A stretch of DNA of 64,000 nt from JACPYM01 sp963699175 (GTDB lineage Bacteria; Acidobacteriota; Blastocatellia; RBC074), in assembly GCA_963699175.1 (NCBI GenBank), contig OY969418.1, forward strand, positions 7,750,001 to 7,814,000, in the 5' to 3' direction. Position 1 is the first letter of the stretch. Each line of letters begins with the position of its first letter. Under the pieces are notes generated by a model. The model was not told the DNA's origin. It worked only from the letters and a program-made list of their open reading frames with translations, and made no database searches. Below are positions 24,588-33,451 of the stretch, in pieces. The translations under genes were made by a program, and so were the position numbers.

Positions 24588-27407
24588 ATGGCCAAAACAG
24601 ACCAAACCCCAGACAACAAGCTGACACGCACACCCATCCTGCGGATCGAAACGGGCCGGCATACCGCCGTCATCAGAAGGATCAGCGTGGATGCGGCGAA
24701 TCGCTATCTGGTGACGGCTTCGGATGACAAGACGGCGCGGGTCTGGGAACTGGCGACGGGCCAGGGTGAGCCAATGAAGCTGTTGCGCGTGCTGCGTCCG
24801 CCGCTGGGCGCGGGCAACGAAGGCAAGCTTTTCGCAGTCGCGCTATCGCCCGATGGCCGCACCGTTGCGGTCGGGGGATGGACGAGCAAGGATGGATTGC
24901 AAACCAATCTCTACCTCTTCGACCGGGAGAGCGGGCGGCTGGTGCGGCGCATTGCGGGGCTACCCAATGTCATCAATCACCTCGTCTACTCGCCGGACGG
25001 GGAGTGGCTGGCTGCCACGCTGGGCGAAGGCGGCGTGCGCGTCTACGCCACCGGCAGCTACGCCGAGACGGGCGCGGATCGGGATTACGGCAATCAGAGC
25101 TACGGCGCGGACTTCGACGCGACGGGGCGGCTGGTGACGACGTGCTTTGACGGCAACCTGCGTCTTTACGATTTGAGCGATGGCGCCTTGCGGCTGGCGG
25201 CGAAGCGCAAGGCGGAAGGCGGTGAGCGACCATTCTCAGTCAGCTTCTCGCCCGATGGGGAACGGGTGGCAGTCGGGTTTGCTGATTCGACCCGCATAGC
25301 CGTGCTGTCGGGGCGCGACCTGACGCAACTCTACGCACCCGATACTAGCGGCGTGGACAATTGGACATTAGATAGCGTCGCGTGGACGGCGGACAGGCAG
25401 GCGCTCGCGGCGGGGGGCAGCTATGGCAAAGGCGGGCAGCGCCAAATCCGCCTCTGGTCGGAGGGCGAGCGCGGCAGTTACCGTGAGGTGGCGGCGGCAG
25501 ATAACACGATTATGCACATCCTGCCGCTGCGAGATGGCGGGTTGGTCTACGGCGCGGGTGATCCGGCCTGGGGAGTGATTGATGCGCGCGGCCAGCGCTC
25601 GCACTTCTTCGGCCCGGAGATTGCCGATTACCGGGGAATGCTGGAAAGTTTTTTGCTCTCCGGCGATGGCGCGGGCGTGCAGTTTGGTTATGAGTCCGGC
25701 GGCAAAGCCCCTGCGCGATTTGCAGTGGCTGAGCGGCGGTTGGAGATGGGCGTCCCCGGTTCTGGCGCGCTCGCTGCTCCGCTCATCACCGGCCTTGCGG
25801 TCAGTGATTGGAAGGACAACTACGCCCCTAAACTCAACGGCCAGCCGCTGAAGCTGGAGCAGTACGAAAGATCGCGCAGCCTCGCCATCGCGCCCGACCA
25901 GGCGCGGTTTCTGCTGGGAGCAGATTACCGGTTGCGCCTCTTCGACCGCAGCGGCAAAGAGTTGTGGCAGACGGCGATTCCGGGCGTGGCGTGGAGCGTC
26001 AATATCTCCGGCAACGGCAAGCTGGCGGTGGCGGCCTTTGGCGATGGGACGATCCGCTGGTATCGGCTGACGGATGGCCAGGAATTGCTTGCCTTCTTCC
26101 CGCACAACGACCGCGAACGCTGGGTGCTGTGGACGCCGTCGGGCTATTACGATGCGTCGCCCGGCGCGGAAGATTTGATCGGCTGGCACGTCAACAACGG
26201 CCCGGAGCGCGAGAGCGATTTCTTTCCCGCCAGCCAGTTCCGCGACCTTTATTACCGGCCCGACGTGGTCGCGCGCGCGATGCAGACGCTCGATGAAGCC
26301 GAGGCCGTGCGACTGGCCGACGCCAAAGCGGGGCGCAAGCGGCAAGACCCGGACGTGCTCAAACGGCTGCCGCCCGTGGTGCAATTGATCGCGCCGCACG
26401 ATGGGATGGAGGTGCGGGGGACGGAGTTGACGGTCTACTTCACGGTGCGCGCGCCATCGGGCGAGCCGTTGACGGGAGTGAAGGCGCTGGTGGACGGGCG
26501 TCCGGTCGAGATCGAAAAGGATTTGCAGTGGTCAGCCGACACGCCGCAACACTTGCAAGTGACGCTGCCGGAGCAGGATTGCGAGCTACAATTGCTGGCC
26601 GAGAACCGCTTTGCCGCCAGCGTCCCCGAAGTGCGGCGGTTGAAATGGCGCGGGCGCACTACGTCAGTCAGCCGACCGAACCTGTACCTGCTGGCCGCCG
26701 GGGTCAGCCGCTACGCCAATTCGGATTACAACCTGAGCTTTGCGGCGAAGGATGCGCGCGATTTTGCAGCGGCGATGGAGCGGCAACAAGGCTTGCTCTA
26801 CGGCAAAGTTGAGGCGCGCGCGTTGGAAGACGGAGATGCAACACGTGACGGGATTGTGGACGGGCTGGATTGGATTTGGAAAGCGGCAAAGAGCACGGAT
26901 GTGGCGATGGTCTTCCTGGCCGGCCACGGCGTCAACGATGCGCGCGGGCGTTACTTTTTTTGCCCGCATAACATCTCGTTCGAGCGGCTGTTGAGCACCG
27001 GTGTCAGCTTCAGCGACATCAAGAGCGCCGTCGAAGCGATTGCGGGCAAAGCGGTCTTCTTCATAGACACTTGCCATTCCGGCAACGCGCTCGGCGGCCA
27101 GGCGCGGGCGGTGGACATCAACGGCTTCATCAACGAATTGACCAGCGCGGAGAATGGCGCGGTTGTCTTCGCCGCCTCGACCGGGCGGCAAGTCTCGCTC
27201 GAATTTGACGAGTGGGGAAACGGCGCGTTTACGAAAGCACTGGTCGAAGGTATTAATGGCGGCGCTGTGGTTCAGGGAAAAGACAAGATCACGATTACCT
27301 CACTCGACTTGTATATCTCTGAGCGGGTCAAGGCACTGACTGACAACGCGATTACCGGGAAAAAGTGCTTATTGAAACAGCAAGTTAAAGAGCGAATAGG
27401 CGAGTAA
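24588..27407 (+). CDS. WD40-repeat protein with C-terminal caspase (C14) domain, 3' end altered by an IS
   Basis: 939 residues. Residues 1 to about 520 are WD40-type repeats (for instance AANRYLVTASDDKTARVWELATG). A linker follows, and residues about 698-900 are a caspase-like domain: His780 in FLAGHGVNDARG and Cys829 in FFIDTCHSGNALGG form the catalytic pair. Bacterial caspase-like proteases occur in regulated cell-death and phage-defence modules, but most are uncharacterised. The last 20 residues (from 920) are encoded by an insertion sequence that entered 66 codon-bases before the native stop. The catalytic residues are upstream of the insertion, so the protein may still work. Confidence 0.9.
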   Translation: MAKTDQTPDNKLTRTPILRIETGRHTAVIRRISVDAANRYLVTASDDKTARVWELATGQGEPMKLLRVLRPPLGAGNEGKLFAVALSPDGRTVAVGGWTSKDGLQTNLYLFDRESGRLVRRIAGLPNVINHLVYSPDGEWLAATLGEGGVRVYATGSYAETGADRDYGNQSYGADFDATGRLVTTCFDGNLRLYDLSDGALRLAAKRKAEGGERPFSVSFSPDGERVAVGFADSTRIAVLSGRDLTQLYAPDTSGVDNWTLDSVAWTADRQALAAGGSYGKGGQRQIRLWSEGERGSYREVAAADNTIMHILPLRDGGLVYGAGDPAWGVIDARGQRSHFFGPEIADYRGMLESFLLSGDGAGVQFGYESGGKAPARFAVAERRLEMGVPGSGALAAPLITGLAVSDWKDNYAPKLNGQPLKLEQYERSRSLAIAPDQARFLLGADYRLRLFDRSGKELWQTAIPGVAWSVNISGNGKLAVAAFGDGTIRWYRLTDGQELLAFFPHNDRERWVLWTPSGYYDASPGAEDLIGWHVNNGPERESDFFPASQFRDLYYRPDVVARAMQTLDEAEAVRLADAKAGRKRQDPDVLKRLPPVVQLIAPHDGMEVRGTELTVYFTVRAPSGEPLTGVKALVDGRPVEIEKDLQWSADTPQHLQVTLPEQDCELQLLAENRFAASVPEVRRLKWRGRTTSVSRPNLYLLAAGVSRYANSDYNLSFAAKDARDFAAAMERQQGLLYGKVEARALEDGDATRDGIVDGLDWIWKAAKSTDVAMVFLAGHGVNDARGRYFFCPHNISFERLLSTGVSFSDIKSAVEAIAGKAVFFIDTCHSGNALGGQARAVDINGFINELTSAENGAVVFAASTGRQVSLEFDEWGNGAFTKALVEGINGGAVVQGKDKITITSLDLYISERVKALTDNAITGKKCLLKQQVKERIGE

Positions 27408-28333
27408 ACACACCAGCAAGTGAATCGCGAAGGCGTAATCCGCCCGATGTGTACTGCGGATCAGGCCGAAACAGCACTTGAGAAATTCGAACGCCTCTTC
27501 AACCCGGTGCCGGGCTTGCAGACACGCTACTTGGAACGGCGTGGCGAGTTTTTTCATGTTCTTGCGGTTTGGGGTGAAGAGCTTGATTCCACGCCGCCCT
27601 AGTTCTTCTGCCCTTGCTTGCGAGATGTAACCGCGGTCGCCCACCACAATGCCGTGCTCGATCCACTCACACAAGGGGTCGAGCAACTGCCGATCATCCA
27701 CGTTGGCGGCCGTCAAACGCACGGCACATAAACGCCCACGCTGATCACACTGCACGTGCAGTTTGAAACCATACCAGTAGCCACTCCCGTTGCGCGATTT
27801 GCGCGCGTGCTCTTTGAAGGTACGATGCTGTTTGGCACGGGCCACTTTGCAAACCGGCACGGGCGTGGAGTCTTGCAAGACCACGGGGTGGCCGTGCTGC
27901 GCAGCGCGATTGGCTTGCAATTGCTGACCCAACAGTGCGCCCGCTTCACGCACGACGCGGTTCGTCGCTTCGACAAACTTGCTGTAACTGGGCAAGGCCG
28001 GAAACTCCGCCCAGTGGTGCCGCTGAAAGTAGTAATAGAGTTTGGCCTTGTCGGTCAGTCCGAGCCAAGCGCCGTAAATCATGATCGTCAGCACCTCGGC
28101 GGCACACAAGCGCGCTGGCCCGCCCCGACGGTCACGCGGCAACTGTTGGGCGGCGAGTTGCGGTTGCAAGGCCTGCAATTGATCGTCGAGATTAACCAGC
28201 AGCTTGAGCAGCATATCGGGTTCGTTTATGGTTTCCTGGATGAGCATAGTGTCCTCCTGAAGCAAAGTGTTTGGTCACACTTTTCTTACTTCGGAAGGGC
28301 TATGCTCATCAAACTTTTTCCGGTAATCGCGTT
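27345..28333 (-). mobile_element. IS982-family insertion sequence inside the caspase gene
   Basis: 989 bases. The ends are inverted repeats: AACGCGATTACCGGGAAAAAGT at the left, and the same minus one G, reversed, at the right. A three-base direct repeat GAC flanks it (27342-27344 and 28334-28336), within the 3-9 base range reported for the family. Removing the element and one GAC restores an open caspase frame ending PTTTKPATVPDFPIAVRQ before a TAA at 28403-28405. Confidence 0.88.
27369..28247 (-). CDS. IS982-family DDE transposase
   Basis: 292 residues from the ATG at 28247, preceded by GGAGG; an in-frame start at 28265 is less likely. The DDE triad is readable: Asp in VLQDSTPVPVC, Asp in VVGDRGYIS and Glu in RHRVEEAFEFLK, with the family segments YWYGFKLHVQCD and FTPNRKNMK. 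No frameshift or stop is seen, so the element looks intact and possibly active. Its stop overlaps the altered 3' end of the caspase frame. Confidence 0.92.
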   Translation of the reverse strand: MLIQETINEPDMLLKLLVNLDDQLQALQPQLAAQQLPRDRRGGPARLCAAEVLTIMIYGAWLGLTDKAKLYYYFQRHHWAEFPALPSYSKFVEATNRVVREAGALLGQQLQANRAAQHGHPVVLQDSTPVPVCKVARAKQHRTFKEHARKSRNGSGYWYGFKLHVQCDQRGRLCAVRLTAANVDDRQLLDPLCEWIEHGIVVGDRGYISQARAEELGRRGIKLFTPNRKNMKKLATPFQVACLQARHRVEEAFEFLKCCFGLIRSTHRADYAFAIHLLVCLLAYSLFNLLFQ

Positions 28334-28336
28334 GAC

Positions 28337-28405
28337 AGGAAACAGACACCGACGACGACCAAACCGGCGACCGTGCCGGATTTCCCGATTGCGGTGCGGC
28401 AGTAA
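28337..28405 (+). pseudogene. severed native 3' end of the caspase gene
   Basis: Twenty-two codons plus TAA in the caspase frame, reading R-K-Q-T and then PTTTKPATVPDFPIAVRQ, stranded beyond the insertion sequence. Its Thr/Pro-rich tail ending PDFPIAV looks like the usual end of WD40-caspase proteins, which supports the reconstruction. It has no start and is not translated on its own. Confidence 0.82.
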
Positions 28406-28419
28406 TGCGTAAGGCGGAA

Positions 28420-28839
28420 TTATAGCGGTGGCATCAACGTTGGGATGGTTTGATTGTGGTGACGGCGATAAATGTTGAAGTCGCTGTCAGCGGTGAGCAC
28501 GAGGCTGTCGGAATGAAGCTCACTCATCCGCACCAAGCAAGCATCGGCGAGCGACATTGGCATGTTGGCGTAACGCGCCATTAGACTTTTGACTACAGCG
28601 AGTTCATCAGCCAGGTTGAAAGCAAGTTTTGCGCCACCTCCCTGAATGAATTCAAGCGCCGGATTGCTGTTGCCCATCAATCGGTAAAGTAGAAAACACG
28701 TTTCGGTCAGCACCGGCTCGCAAAGCAATAATGGCGGTAGAAATCGGTCAATTTGTTTGCGAGCCCATTGGTGGTTCTTGTCGCGGCGGTAGAAATATGC
28801 CACAAACGGCCCGGTGTCGAGCAAGATCGCAGCTTTCAT
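28420..28839 (-). CDS. VapC-type PIN-domain toxin
   Basis: 139 residues. PIN signature: Asp8 in LLDTGPFVAYF, Glu in VLTETCFLL, Asp in MSLADACLVRMSE and Asp in LTADSDFNIYR. PIN toxins are RNases that cleave tRNA or rRNA. The start overlaps the antitoxin stop by four bases, the normal VapBC arrangement. It lies between the IS and ispE, on the opposite strand to ispE. Confidence 0.9.
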   Translation of the reverse strand: MKAAILLDTGPFVAYFYRRDKNHQWARKQIDRFLPPLLLCEPVLTETCFLLYRLMGNSNPALEFIQGGGAKLAFNLADELAVVKSLMARYANMPMSLADACLVRMSELHSDSLVLTADSDFNIYRRHHNQTIPTLMPPL

Positions 28840-29087
28840 TCGCCAAAGCCTTCAAAGTATTTTTTGTTGGTGGACAGATCAGTTGGGCCGTCAACATCTA
28901 TGCAACCGGCCAAGTGGCCGACGAGATCACCAACGGTCAGAGGCTTGGCATTGCCGCCGTTTTGCCGCGCCAAGTATTCCTCCAACGCCTTCCGCGCAAT
29001 TGCCGTCTTGCTTGAGCGGCGGCGTTTGGCGGCGGTGGTCAATTGCTCATCGAGGGCCTTGGGTAATTTCAACGTCAACGTAGTCAT
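28836..29087 (-). CDS. ribbon-helix-helix antitoxin of the VapBC pair
   Basis: 83 residues. The N-terminal ribbon-helix-helix is visible (TTLTLKLPKALDEQLTTAAKRR, SSKTAIARKALEEYLARQ), followed by an acidic toxin-binding tail. Antitoxins of this type bind and repress their own promoter, which here would lie in the short gap before ispE. Confidence 0.85.
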   Translation of the reverse strand: MTTLTLKLPKALDEQLTTAAKRRRSSKTAIARKALEEYLARQNGGNAKPLTVGDLVGHLAGCIDVDGPTDLSTNKKYFEGFGE

Positions 29088-29118
29088 AAAAGCTTCTCCT
29101 TACTGAGTTGATAATCGA

Positions 29119-30027
29119 ATGCTACTTACTCTTCCATCTTTTGCCAAGCTCAATTGGACGCTCGAAGTGTTGGGCAAACGGCCCGACGGCTACCACGAAT
29201 TGCGCACGCTGCTGCAAACGATCAGCGTAGGCGATGAGTTGACGTTTGAATTGACCGAGCAAGGTATCGAATTGCAGAGCGCGCACCCTGCCTTGCCGCT
29301 GGACGAAACCAACCTGATTTATCGCGCGGCGAAGCTGCTCAGCGATTTCACTGATTGCCATTTGGGTGTGCGCGTAACTATCAAAAAGAATTTGCCGATG
29401 GCCGCCGGGCTGGGTGGCGGCAGCAGCAATGCGGCGATGACTTTACTCGCCTTACAAAGGCTGTGGGATGTGCGGCTCGACACGCGCGATCTGTTCAAGC
29501 TTGGCGCGCAGCTTGGCGCAGATGTGCCGTTCTTTTTCATTGGCGGCACCTGCATCGGGGTGGGGCGTGGTGATGAGGTCTACCCAACGACGGAGATTCA
29601 AGCCGAACATATTTTGCTCGTGAATGCAGGTGTAGCAGTGCCGACGCGCGAAGTCTATGGCAACCTACCGCCTGAGTTGACAAACCCCGGAGCCGCCACT
29701 AAGATGCCGATTTCTTTGAAGGCCGCCTACGACGCCATGTGCAAGGGGCGCGCCTCTTCTGGCGACTCGTTCCCGGAGCTTTATAACGAGCTTGAGACAC
29801 CTGTGCTGGCGCGTTATCCGCTGTTGGCGGAGATTAAGCGGCGATTGTTTGCAGCAGGCGCGCGCGGGGTGTTGATGTCCGGCAGCGGCTCGACCATTTT
29901 CGGGCTCTTTGACAGTGAGGCAACGCGCTCCGTCGCGCAGCAGGATTTACAGGCGACCGGTTGGTGGTGCGCGCCAGCGCGCACGCTCGACCGTGCTGAG
30001 TATCGAGCAGCATTGCAATTGAGTTGA
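29119..30027 (+). CDS. ispE: 4-diphosphocytidyl-2-C-methyl-D-erythritol kinase
   Basis: 302 residues. GHMP-kinase motifs are clear: AKLNWTLEVLGKRPDGYHE at the N-terminus, PMAAGLGGGSSNAA (ATP-binding) and the end motif MSGSGSTIFGLF. The enzyme phosphorylates CDP-methylerythritol in the non-mevalonate isoprenoid pathway in the cytoplasm. Length is normal for the family. It heads the plus-strand block with tRNA-Gln, prs and rplY, the standard ispE-prs-rplY-pth order. Confidence 0.95.
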   Translation: MLLTLPSFAKLNWTLEVLGKRPDGYHELRTLLQTISVGDELTFELTEQGIELQSAHPALPLDETNLIYRAAKLLSDFTDCHLGVRVTIKKNLPMAAGLGGGSSNAAMTLLALQRLWDVRLDTRDLFKLGAQLGADVPFFFIGGTCIGVGRGDEVYPTTEIQAEHILLVNAGVAVPTREVYGNLPPELTNPGAATKMPISLKAAYDAMCKGRASSGDSFPELYNELETPVLARYPLLAEIKRRLFAAGARGVLMSGSGSTIFGLFDSEATRSVAQQDLQATGWWCAPARTLDRAEYRAALQLS

Positions 30028-30087
30028 GGGTTGTAATATGCTCGCGAGCGTTCAAACGCTACACATTTCTTTGGTTTAGTGAGTTAC

Positions 30088-30165
<78 letters not shown>

Positions 30166-30248
30166 TCCTTTTCTTAAGTCGCTTCTTTCACGTCGGGCCA
30201 GCACCGGCAATCCACTAGCAAGGATCATTACTACCGGGAGAGAATTGC

Positions 30249-31196
30249 TTGAAGAACCTACAGGTATTCTCCGGCAACGCGCATCGCACGCTGGCCGAAG
30301 AGATTTGCCAGTATCTGGAAATGCCGCTCGGGGGAACCAATACCACGCGTTTTCCTGATGGGGAGTTCAATTTCCAAATTCTGGAAAACGTGCGCGGCAG
30401 CGATGTCTTCATCGTGCAGCCGACCTCGCCGCCGGTAGACGCCAACGTGATGGAGTTGCTGATTATGATTGATGCCTTCCGGCGTTCGTCGGCGGAGCGT
30501 ATCACGGCGGTAATTCCGTACTATGGTTACGGGCGCGGCGACAAGAAGGACAAGCCGCGCATCCCGATTTCGGCCCGCTTGGTGGCCAACCTGCTGACGA
30601 CGGCGGGTGCGGATCGCATCCTGACGATTGATCTGCACGCGCCGCAGATTCAGGGCTTCTTTGATATTCCGGTGGATCATCTCTTCGCCGCGCCGCTGAT
30701 GATGAAGTATTTCGCGGACAACCCGATTGAGGAATTGGTCGTGGTGGCGCCCGATCCCGGCGGAGCGGAGCGCGCGCGCGCTTACGCCAAGCGGCTCAAT
30801 GCCGACTTTGCCATCGTGGACAAACGGCGCGACAAATCGCAGCCGGGCCACGCCGAGGCTGAAGTGATGAATGTTATCGGCAATGTCGAAGGGCGCAATG
30901 TCTTGATCGTTGACGATATGGTGGACACGGCGGGCACGCTGACCAAAGTCGCCGAGGCGTTGGCCAAGAAAGGCGCCAGGCGCATCGTGACCAGTTGCGT
31001 GCATGCGGTGTTGTCAGGCAACGCGATTGAGCGGATCGAAAAATCGCCGCTCGAAAAGGTGGTCATTACCAACACGCTGCCGACCAAAGAGGCTTGCCAG
31101 GAGCCGCAGTTTGAATGTCTGAGCATTGCGCCGCTGCTGGCCAAAGCGATTCGCTCGATTCACGAGGAAACGTCGGTCAGCGGTTTGTTCGTGTAG
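30249..31196 (+). CDS. prs: ribose-phosphate pyrophosphokinase
   Basis: 315 residues. It makes PRPP from ribose-5-phosphate and ATP. The signature NVLIVDDMVDTAGTL (PRPP-binding loop) and VVVAPDPGGAERARAYAKRL are present, as are RIPISARLVANLL and ILTIDLHAPQIQGFFD. Start is a TTG at 30249, with GGGAG about ten bases upstream and no better ATG nearby. It sits ahead of rplY, the usual order. Confidence 0.95.
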   Translation: MKNLQVFSGNAHRTLAEEICQYLEMPLGGTNTTRFPDGEFNFQILENVRGSDVFIVQPTSPPVDANVMELLIMIDAFRRSSAERITAVIPYYGYGRGDKKDKPRIPISARLVANLLTTAGADRILTIDLHAPQIQGFFDIPVDHLFAAPLMMKYFADNPIEELVVVAPDPGGAERARAYAKRLNADFAIVDKRRDKSQPGHAEAEVMNVIGNVEGRNVLIVDDMVDTAGTLTKVAEALAKKGARRIVTSCVHAVLSGNAIERIEKSPLEKVVITNTLPTKEACQEPQFECLSIAPLLAKAIRSIHEETSVSGLFV

Positions 31197-31243
31197 GTTT
31201 TCTATATCAAATCTCGCAGTTGAGATCATTCGGAGTTTAAGTT

Positions 31244-31888
31244 ATGAGTTTTGATGCCAGTGTTTCATTGAATGTGCAGACGCGCGCTGAGCATGGCAAG
31301 AATGCCGCGCGGCGCTTGCGTGCTGACGGCTTTGTGCCGGTCACGGTCTACGGCGGCGGCAACGAGCCGCTTAGCGGCGCCATCAACAAGCGCGAATTGG
31401 GTGCGCTGCTTCGTGCGCATGGCCGCAACAAAATCTTCAATCTGAATTACGACGGAGCAGCTTCGTCAGTCAAGATCGCCGATATGCAACTCGATCCGAT
31501 CAAAGGCACGCTGATACATCTTGACTTGATGCGCATCTCGTTGACCGAAAAGTCCGAGTTCGAGGTGACGATCAAGATCGTCGGCGAACCGGAAGGTGTG
31601 AGGACCAACGGCGGTATCCTGGGCATTCCCACTCACGCGCTTAAGGTGCGCTGCCTGCCGGGCGATCTGCCTGATGTGATCGAGGTGGACGTCAGCAAGC
31701 TGGACATCGGCGGCCACATCTACGTCAAGGATTTGCAACTCGGCGACAAGGTCGAAATCCGCACCAGCGGTGACGTGACCATCGCCACGGTCGTTGCGCC
31801 GGCGGCTGAAGAAGTTACCGCGCCGACTGAAGAAGCCGCTGCCGAGCCTGAAGTGATCAAGAAGGGCAAGGCAGAAGAAGAGAAGTAG
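31244..31888 (+). CDS. rplY: 50S ribosomal protein L25 (CTC family)
   Basis: 214 residues. The N-terminal L25 domain binds 5S rRNA; the C-terminal TL5/CTC extension (LDIGGHIYVKDLQLGDKVEI) and an acidic tail are typical of the long form. It is co-oriented with prs upstream and pth downstream, the conserved order. Confidence 0.93.
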   Translation: MSFDASVSLNVQTRAEHGKNAARRLRADGFVPVTVYGGGNEPLSGAINKRELGALLRAHGRNKIFNLNYDGAASSVKIADMQLDPIKGTLIHLDLMRISLTEKSEFEVTIKIVGEPEGVRTNGGILGIPTHALKVRCLPGDLPDVIEVDVSKLDIGGHIYVKDLQLGDKVEIRTSGDVTIATVVAPAAEEVTAPTEEAAAEPEVIKKGKAEEEK

Positions 31889-31893
31889 CTCGA

Positions 31894-31972
31894 ATGCGGA
31901 TTTCAGGTTGCGGATTGCGGATTTCTTGAAATAAGGCGCATTCCGCATTCCGCATTCCGCATTCCGCATTCC
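31894..31972. repeat. heptamer repeat, GCATTCC type (site C)
   Basis: Five perfect head-to-tail copies of GCATTCC (31938-31972) preceded by a degenerate set in the opposite sense (GCGGATT and GGATTGC, 31896-31925). The array ends one base before the start codon of pth, which therefore has no conventional Shine-Dalgarno sequence. Confidence 0.9.
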
Positions 31973-31973
31973 T

Positions 31974-32534
31974 ATGTGGTTGATCGTGGGCTTGGGCAAT
32001 CCCGGCGCTGAGTACGAATGGACGCGCCACAACGCCGGTTTCATGGTCATTGACGAATTGGCGCGGCGCACCGCACAAAGCGTGCGTGTGAAAGAATGCC
32101 AATCGCTCACCGCGCGGACGCGTATCGGCGGAGTCGAGGCGTTGCTCGTAAAGCCGCAAACTTTCATGAACCTGAGCGGCGTGGCGATCGCGCAGTTGAA
32201 AAGCAAATACGAAATTGCCGACACAGCGCAGGTGCTCGCCGTCACGGACGATTTCGCGCTGCCCTTCGGCAAGTTGCGCGTCCGAGCCAGCGGCAGCGCG
32301 GGCGGGCACAACGGCTTGAAGTCGCTGATCGCCAAGCTCGACACGCAAAACTTCCCGCGTGTGCGGCTGGGCATCGCGCCTGATCATCCGCTGAGCAATT
32401 CCGCCGATTTCGTTTTGGCGGAATTCCCGCGCAAAGATCGCGCGGCGCTCGCCACGCTGGTCGAGCGTGCGGCAGACGCCGTCGAAGTTATTTTGACAAA
32501 CGGCATCGCGGAAGCGATGAGCCGGTTTAATTGA
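31974..32534 (+). CDS. pth: peptidyl-tRNA hydrolase
   Basis: 186 residues. LGNPGAEYEWTRHNAGF carries the catalytic His, and PQTFMNLSG and FGKLRVRASGSAGGHNGLKS are family motifs. It releases peptides from peptidyl-tRNA dropped by ribosomes. The ATG at 31974 is preceded by a heptamer repeat instead of a ribosome-binding site. Confidence 0.95.
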   Translation: MWLIVGLGNPGAEYEWTRHNAGFMVIDELARRTAQSVRVKECQSLTARTRIGGVEALLVKPQTFMNLSGVAIAQLKSKYEIADTAQVLAVTDDFALPFGKLRVRASGSAGGHNGLKSLIAKLDTQNFPRVRLGIAPDHPLSNSADFVLAEFPRKDRAALATLVERAADAVEVILTNGIAEAMSRFN

Positions 32535-32634
32535 AAACCGAAGATCGAAGATTGTGGAAAACGCCCACGATCATCGAATCTCCTTGCTTGCTGACTTACG
32601 CTCAGCAGGCTCGATTATCCATAAGGAGGAAACA

Positions 32635-33048
32635 TTGAGAACGTATGAAGTCAGCTTCATCGTCAATCCCAACACGACTGAAGATGATCTAAAGAAACTC
32701 ACCGGCCAGCTCGAACATATCATTACCGATCAGGGCGGCAAGATTACCAAGACCGACCACCAGGGCCGCAAAAAACTGGCCTACCGCATCGGCAAGTTCG
32801 ACGAAGGCAACTACACTTTCCTTTACCTCGAAGGTAGCGGGCGCGAGATCGCCGAAGTCGAACGCCGCCTGCGCGTCAACGACGCAGTCATTCGTTACAT
32901 GACCGTGCGCACCGATGAGGATTTGAAGCGCGCCGAAAAGATGAAGGCCAAGCGTAAAGGCGCTGCCGCGGCGCCACGCCGCACCGATGACGATCTATCC
33001 GACCTCGGTCTGAGCGAGGAAGAGCGTGAAGCATTGGAGGAGATCTAA
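32635..33048 (+). CDS. rpsF: 30S ribosomal protein S6
   Basis: 137 residues beginning at a TTG (RTYEVSFIVNPN) that follows AAGGAGG by five bases; the frame is open farther upstream but that part does not resemble S6. The C-terminal Lys/Arg/Ala tail is typical. First gene of the rpsF-rpsR-rplI cluster. Confidence 0.93.
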   Translation: MRTYEVSFIVNPNTTEDDLKKLTGQLEHIITDQGGKITKTDHQGRKKLAYRIGKFDEGNYTFLYLEGSGREIAEVERRLRVNDAVIRYMTVRTDEDLKRAEKMKAKRKGAAAAPRRTDDDLSDLGLSEEEREALEEI

Positions 33049-33089
33049 AACCGCTGTTTTACACAGCCGGACATACGAGGTGAATAACT

Positions 33090-33359
33090 ATGGCATTCAG
33101 AAACGACCAAGATGACGACAAGGGCGGCAGAGGTCCCAAGGGCCGCCCCATGCGCCGCCGCCGCGTTTCCAAACTCACGGCTGAGCGCATTGATTACATT
33201 GATTACAAAGATGTGAAGCTGCTGCAATCGTTCATCGCCGAGAACGGCAAGATTCTGCCGCGCCGGCTTTCAGGCCTCTCGGCCTACCAGCAGCGCAAAA
33301 TCACCGAAGCAGTCAAGCGCGCGCGCAACATCGCGCTGCTGCCTTACACAAAATATTAG
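33090..33359 (+). CDS. rpsR: 30S ribosomal protein S18
   Basis: 89 residues. The S18 core is recognisable: IDYIDYKDVKLLQSFIAENG, KILPRRLSGLSAYQQRKI and the end VKRARNIALLPYTKY. GAGGTG precedes the ATG. It binds next to S6 in the 30S subunit. Confidence 0.95.
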   Translation: MAFRNDQDDDKGGRGPKGRPMRRRRVSKLTAERIDYIDYKDVKLLQSFIAENGKILPRRLSGLSAYQQRKITEAVKRARNIALLPYTKY

Positions 33360-33360
33360 T

Positions 33361-33433
<73 letters not shown>

Positions 33434-33451
33434 TGGTGGAGGATTTGAATC

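Noticed and set aside
27345..28333. target duplication longer than three bases for the IS
   Set aside because: Flanking bases beyond GAC do not repeat; what continues outward is the inverted repeat itself.
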